Origin: Streptomyces sp. DH37
GTDB lineage: Bacteria > Actinomycetota > Actinomycetes > Streptomycetales > Streptomycetaceae
Length of the DNA stretch: 64,000 nucleotides
Direction: 5' to 3'
NCBI RefSeq assembly: GCF_029813835.1
Contig: NZ_JARVKV010000010.1
Span: 62,001-126,000 of the forward strand
Made by a program: the position numbers and the translations under genes. Of the stretch, positions 61,428 through 64,000 are shown one piece after another. The notes under the pieces were generated by a model. It did no database searches. It was not told where the DNA came from and saw nothing but the letters and a program-made list of their open reading frames with translations. Numbering within the stretch: position 1 is the first letter of the stretch; every line of letters starts with the position of its first letter.

Positions 61428-62390
61428 ATGTTTGCTGCCTATGCCGCGCGCATCGACCGTGACCAGCCGCTGAACGGACTCGAGCTGGGCGAGCGTCCGG
61501 AACCGGACGTCCCGCTCGGCTGGACGACCGTCGACGTCAAGGCGGCGTCCCTCAACCACCACGACCTGTGGTCCCTGCGCGGCGTCGGCCTGGGCGAGGA
61601 GTCGCTGCCGATGATCCTCGGCTGCGACGCGGCCGGGGTGGACGCCGACGGCAACGAGGTCGTGCTGTACTCCGTCGTCGGCGCGACCGGCCACGGGGTC
61701 GGGCCGCGCGAGAGGCCCTCGATCCTGACCGAGAAGTACCAGGGCACCTTCGCCGAGCGGGTCGCCGTACCGCAGTGGAACGTGCTGCCCAAGCCGAAGG
61801 AGCTCTCCTTCGAGGAGGCCGCCTGCCTGCCGACGGCGTGGCTGACCGCGTACCGGATGCTCTTCACCAACGCCGAGGTGCGCCCCGGGGACTCCGTCTT
61901 GGTGCAGGGCGCGGGCGGCGGCGTCGCCACGGCGGCCATCGCGCTGGGCGCCGCGGCGGGCCTGCGGGTCTTCGCCACCAGCCGCGACGAGGCCAAGCGC
62001 AGGCGGGCCGAGGAGCTGGGCGCCGAGGGCGCGTTCGAGAGCGGCGCGCGGCTGCCGCACCGGATGGACGCGGTGATCGAGACGGTCGGCGCCGCCACCT
62101 GGTCCCACTCGGTGAAGTCCCTCAAGCCCGGCGGCAGGCTGGTCATCTCGGGCGCCACCAGCGGCCCGAACCCGCCCGCCACCGAGCTGAACCGGATCTT
62201 CTTCCTGGAGCTGAAGGTCGTCGGCTCCACGATGGGCTCCAAGGAGGAGCTGGCCGGGCTGCTGAACTTCTGCGCGGCCAAGGGCGTCCGCCCGGTGATC
62301 GACTCCGTCCTGCCGCTGGACCGGGCCCGCGAGGGCTTCGAGAAGATGGCGACGGGCGACCTCTTCGGCAAGATCGTCCTGACGGTCTGA
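61428..62390 (+). CDS. Medium-chain dehydrogenase/reductase, quinone oxidoreductase type
   Basis: A 320-residue MDR enzyme. The GroES-like domain is followed by the cofactor loop VLVQGAGGGVATAAIALG, and the acceptor after beta2 (TSRDEAKRRR) suggests NADPH. The catalytic zinc Cys and the structural four-Cys loop of alcohol dehydrogenases are missing, so it is of the zinc-independent quinone oxidoreductase type. The substrate is unknown. The stop codon lies within an 8-base tandem repeat. The mRNA appears leaderless. Confidence 0.88.
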   Translation: MFAAYAARIDRDQPLNGLELGERPEPDVPLGWTTVDVKAASLNHHDLWSLRGVGLGEESLPMILGCDAAGVDADGNEVVLYSVVGATGHGVGPRERPSILTEKYQGTFAERVAVPQWNVLPKPKELSFEEAACLPTAWLTAYRMLFTNAEVRPGDSVLVQGAGGGVATAAIALGAAAGLRVFATSRDEAKRRRAEELGAEGAFESGARLPHRMDAVIETVGAATWSHSVKSLKPGGRLVISGATSGPNPPATELNRIFFLELKVVGSTMGSKEELAGLLNFCAAKGVRPVIDSVLPLDRAREGFEKMATGDLFGKIVLTV

Positions 62391-62418
62391 CGGTCTGACG
62401 GTCTGACGGTCTGACGGT
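62379..62418. repeat. Five perfect 8-base tandem repeats across the MDR stop codon
   Basis: CTGACGGT occurs five times in a row, with a sixth imperfect unit (CCGACGGG). The MDR stop TGA is in the second unit. Confidence 0.9.
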
Positions 62419-62429
62419 CCGACGGGCCC

Positions 62430-62462
62430 GGTGGTCCTCCCCCGGCGCGGGGGAGGACCACC
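62430..62462. terminator. Bidirectional hairpin terminator
   Basis: A perfect 15-bp stem (GGTGGTCCTCCCCCG and complement) with a three-base loop between convergent MDR and PadR genes. Confidence 0.85.
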
Positions 62463-62469
62463 GCGTTTC

Positions 62470-63609
62470 CTACGCCTCCGGCCCGTCCGCGTCGCGCGAC
62501 CGCAGCAGAGCGGCGATGCGCGCCGCCGCCGTGGACAGATGGCGGCGGGCCTCGCGCAACTGCTCCTCGCTCACCCCGTGGTCGCGGGCCGCGTCCCGCA
62601 CGTCGTCGCGGAACCGGTCCAGCAGCCGCTCCAGATCGCGCCGCGGGTCGCCGGAGGGCGCGGCGGGCTCCTCGGCCCACTCCGGCGCCGGCGCGTCCTC
62701 CGGTGGTGCGTCCTCCGGCGGTGCGCCCTCCGCCGGTGCGTCCGCCGCCTCCGCCCGGGGGTCCGGCCCGGCGTGCGGCGGGCGGGGCGTGGTGTGGCCG
62801 GTGATCAGGCCGCTCAGGCCGCCCAGGTGCCTGCTCAGCTCCGACACGGCCGCGCGCACCGCGCCCTGCTGGGTGTGCGACTGCACCTGCTCCTGGACCT
62901 GGCGGATGATCCGCTGGGCGTCCTCCAGCGCGGCGTCCCGCGCCTGGCGCGCCCTGCGCGCCTGGTGCCTGGCCTGCTGGGCCTCCTGGCGGGCGCGGCG
63001 GGCCTGCTCCTTCCACTGCTCGCCCGCCCGGCGCATCTCCTCGCGCGCGGCCCGCAGCGCCTCCTGGTCGCCCCAGCCGCCCTCCCAGGCCTTCTCCCAG
63101 CCGGACGCGGACCCGCCCGCCGGGGCGTCCCCGGCGTTCCCGCCTCCCCCGATGTCCCAGATGTTTCCGATGTCCCCCATGTCGGCGGCATCCCCGGTGC
63201 CCCCGGCGTCCCCGGTCGCACTGCGGGTCCGCTCCGCCGCCTCGCGCATCTCGCGGCGCAGATCGCCGGCCGCGCCGCTCACGTCCTCGCGGATGTCGGC
63301 GGCCAGCGCCGCCAGCGACTGGTGGATCTCCAGCTCCAGCTCGGCCAGCTCGCCCTGCCGCTCGGCCAGCTCGGCGCGGCCCGCGTCGGTGAGGGAGTAG
63401 ACCTTGCGGCCGCCCTCGGTGGTGTGGCTGACCAGGCCCTCGGCCTCCAGCTTGGCCAGCCGCGGGTAGACCGTGCCGGCCGAGGGCGCGTACAGCCCCT
63501 GGAAGCGCTCCTCCAGCAGCCGGATCACCTCGTAGCCGTGGCGTGGCGCCTCGTCGAGCAGTTTCAGCAGGTAGAGACGGAGTCGGCCGTGGGCGAAGAC
63601 GGGGGGCAT
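62470..63609 (-). CDS. PadR-family transcriptional regulator with long coiled coil
   Basis: A 379-residue protein, much longer than usual PadR regulators (~110-200). Residues ~1-100 are the winged helix (LLDEAPRHGYEVIRLLEERFQG, TVYPRLAKLEAEGLV). A Glu/Arg/Gln/Ala-rich coiled coil with a Gly/Asp insert (GDIGNIWDIGGGGNAGD) spans ~100-270, then an acidic Pro/Glu linker and a C-terminal helix (RRDLERLLDRFRDDVRDAARDHGVSEEQLREARRHL). It follows the DUF4097 gene by one base, as is common for such pairs, so it probably regulates its own operon. Confidence 0.88.
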   Translation of the reverse strand: MPPVFAHGRLRLYLLKLLDEAPRHGYEVIRLLEERFQGLYAPSAGTVYPRLAKLEAEGLVSHTTEGGRKVYSLTDAGRAELAERQGELAELELEIHQSLAALAADIREDVSGAAGDLRREMREAAERTRSATGDAGGTGDAADMGDIGNIWDIGGGGNAGDAPAGGSASGWEKAWEGGWGDQEALRAAREEMRRAGEQWKEQARRARQEAQQARHQARRARQARDAALEDAQRIIRQVQEQVQSHTQQGAVRAAVSELSRHLGGLSGLITGHTTPRPPHAGPDPRAEAADAPAEGAPPEDAPPEDAPAPEWAEEPAAPSGDPRRDLERLLDRFRDDVRDAARDHGVSEEQLREARRHLSTAAARIAALLRSRDADGPEA

Positions 63610-63610
63610 G

Positions 63611-64000
63611 TCACACGTCCTTACGGGGGGAGGGCTCGGCCGGCGGAGGCGTGCCGCCGGGTCCGTGGGGATCGCCGGCCTCCTCGCCGGCGTCCGGCTC
63701 CGGGCGGCGCAGCAGGGCGATCGAGCCGGAGACGGTGGTGGCGCGCAGCAGTCCGCCGCCCCGGCCGAGGGTGCCGGTGATCCGTCTGGCGCCCCACTGC
63801 CCGGAGACCCGCAGGTCCTCGAAGGCGCAGGAGACGGCGCCGCCGGCGGTGCCCGCGTCCACGACGGCGTCGGCCGGGTCCGGCAGCCGCAGGGCTATGC
63901 CGCCCGACACGGAGTTCAGCCGGACGTCGGTGCGCCGCCGCTCCCGGGCCGGGGCCAGGTCGACCACCATGTCGCCGCTGACCGAGTCGGCCCGCACCGA
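63611..64000 (-). CDS. DUF4097 beta-strand-repeat protein, N-terminus outside window
   Basis: The 3' part (~129 residues) of a DUF4097/adhesin-like protein. Alternating short strands recur as VSGDMVVDL, VSGGIALRL, VSGQWGARRITG and VSGSIALLRR, giving a right-handed beta-helix pattern. The last ~30 residues are Pro/Glu/Gly-rich. The frame is open at the window edge, so the start lies beyond 64000. Stop and PadR start are one base apart, indicating coupling. Function unknown. Confidence 0.85.
   Translation of the reverse strand, partial: SVRADSVSGDMVVDLAPARERRRTDVRLNSVSGGIALRLPDPADAVVDAGTAGGAVSCAFEDLRVSGQWGARRITGTLGRGGGLLRATTVSGSIALLRRPEPDAGEEAGDPHGPGGTPPPAEPSPRKDV

Overview
This 64 kb window is uniformly very GC-rich, with GTG starts, long spurious antisense frames and many start/stop overlaps (GTGA, ATGA). 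Its gene order (sigR-rsrA, def, nrdB/nrdA behind a cobalamin riboswitch, dasR-dasABC, wblE, sigH with its anti-sigma gene, sodN-sodX, malic enzyme) is that of the Streptomyces chromosome core; from memory it corresponds to about SCO5190-SCO5265 of S. coelicolor. I see no phage, IS element, CRISPR array, integrase or biosynthetic cluster. Nearly all of it is ordinary chromosomal sequence, so most items of interest are regulatory sites, repeats and a few unassigned small proteins.

Layout. 1-3.0 kb: a TerD-AIM24 fusion (cut by the window edge) and two more AIM24 proteins. 3.1-9.3 kb: Nudix hydrolase coupled to a zincin-like metalloprotease, an epimerase, MoaE, a small membrane protein, a PDZ-Lon protease and a PPA1309-type protein. 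9.4-14.6 kb: a giant UPF0182 membrane protein, then a Sel1-repeat gene between two identical initiator tRNA genes, each with its own terminator. 14.7-17.2 kb: Fur-type catR divergent from catalase katA, then a CBS protein. 17.4-24.1 kb: hisN, TetR, rsgA, aroA, M50-like protein, SRAP, alpha/beta hydrolase. 24.1-27.6 kb: the thiol-stress operon sigR-rsrA with an autoregulatory sigma-R promoter, a TPR protein and def. 27.7-29.0 kb: two secreted proteins, an M15 peptidase and a small protein that appears to be a divergent member of the same metallopeptidase fold.

29.1-34.6 kb: nrdB-nrdA under a cobalamin riboswitch, a sulfotransferase and a GNAT enzyme. 34.9-42.5 kb: the N-acetylglucosamine/chitobiose locus: DasR repressor, DasA binding protein behind dre operators, DasB/DasC permeases, a GH3 hexosaminidase and an SIS-domain aminosugar phosphate enzyme, forming import, cleavage and deamination steps of one pathway. 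42.6-44.2 kb: divergent SDR/TetR pair. 44.5-50.4 kb: signal-transduction block (PdtaS-like kinase, WblE, DAG kinase, SigH and its anti-sigma factor, GNAT). 50.4-54.1 kb: D-cysteine desulfhydrase, DUF2267 and ADP-ribosylglycohydrolase genes separated by long repeat-bearing gaps. 54.2-57.9 kb: nickel SOD and its processing protease, CGNR regulator, methyltransferase, malic enzyme. 58.5-61.3 kb: polar amino-acid ABC importer. 61.4-64 kb: quinone oxidoreductase-type MDR, PadR regulator and a DUF4097 protein cut by the window end.

Regulatory signals read directly from the sequence include a sigma-R promoter, dre sites, the riboswitch with an element complementary to the region next to the nrdA ribosome binding site, a palindrome in the katA promoter, a Crp-type palindrome before wblE, several -10 boxes 6-7 bases before start codons (predicted leaderless mRNAs) and about fifteen hairpin terminators, most of them shared between convergent genes.
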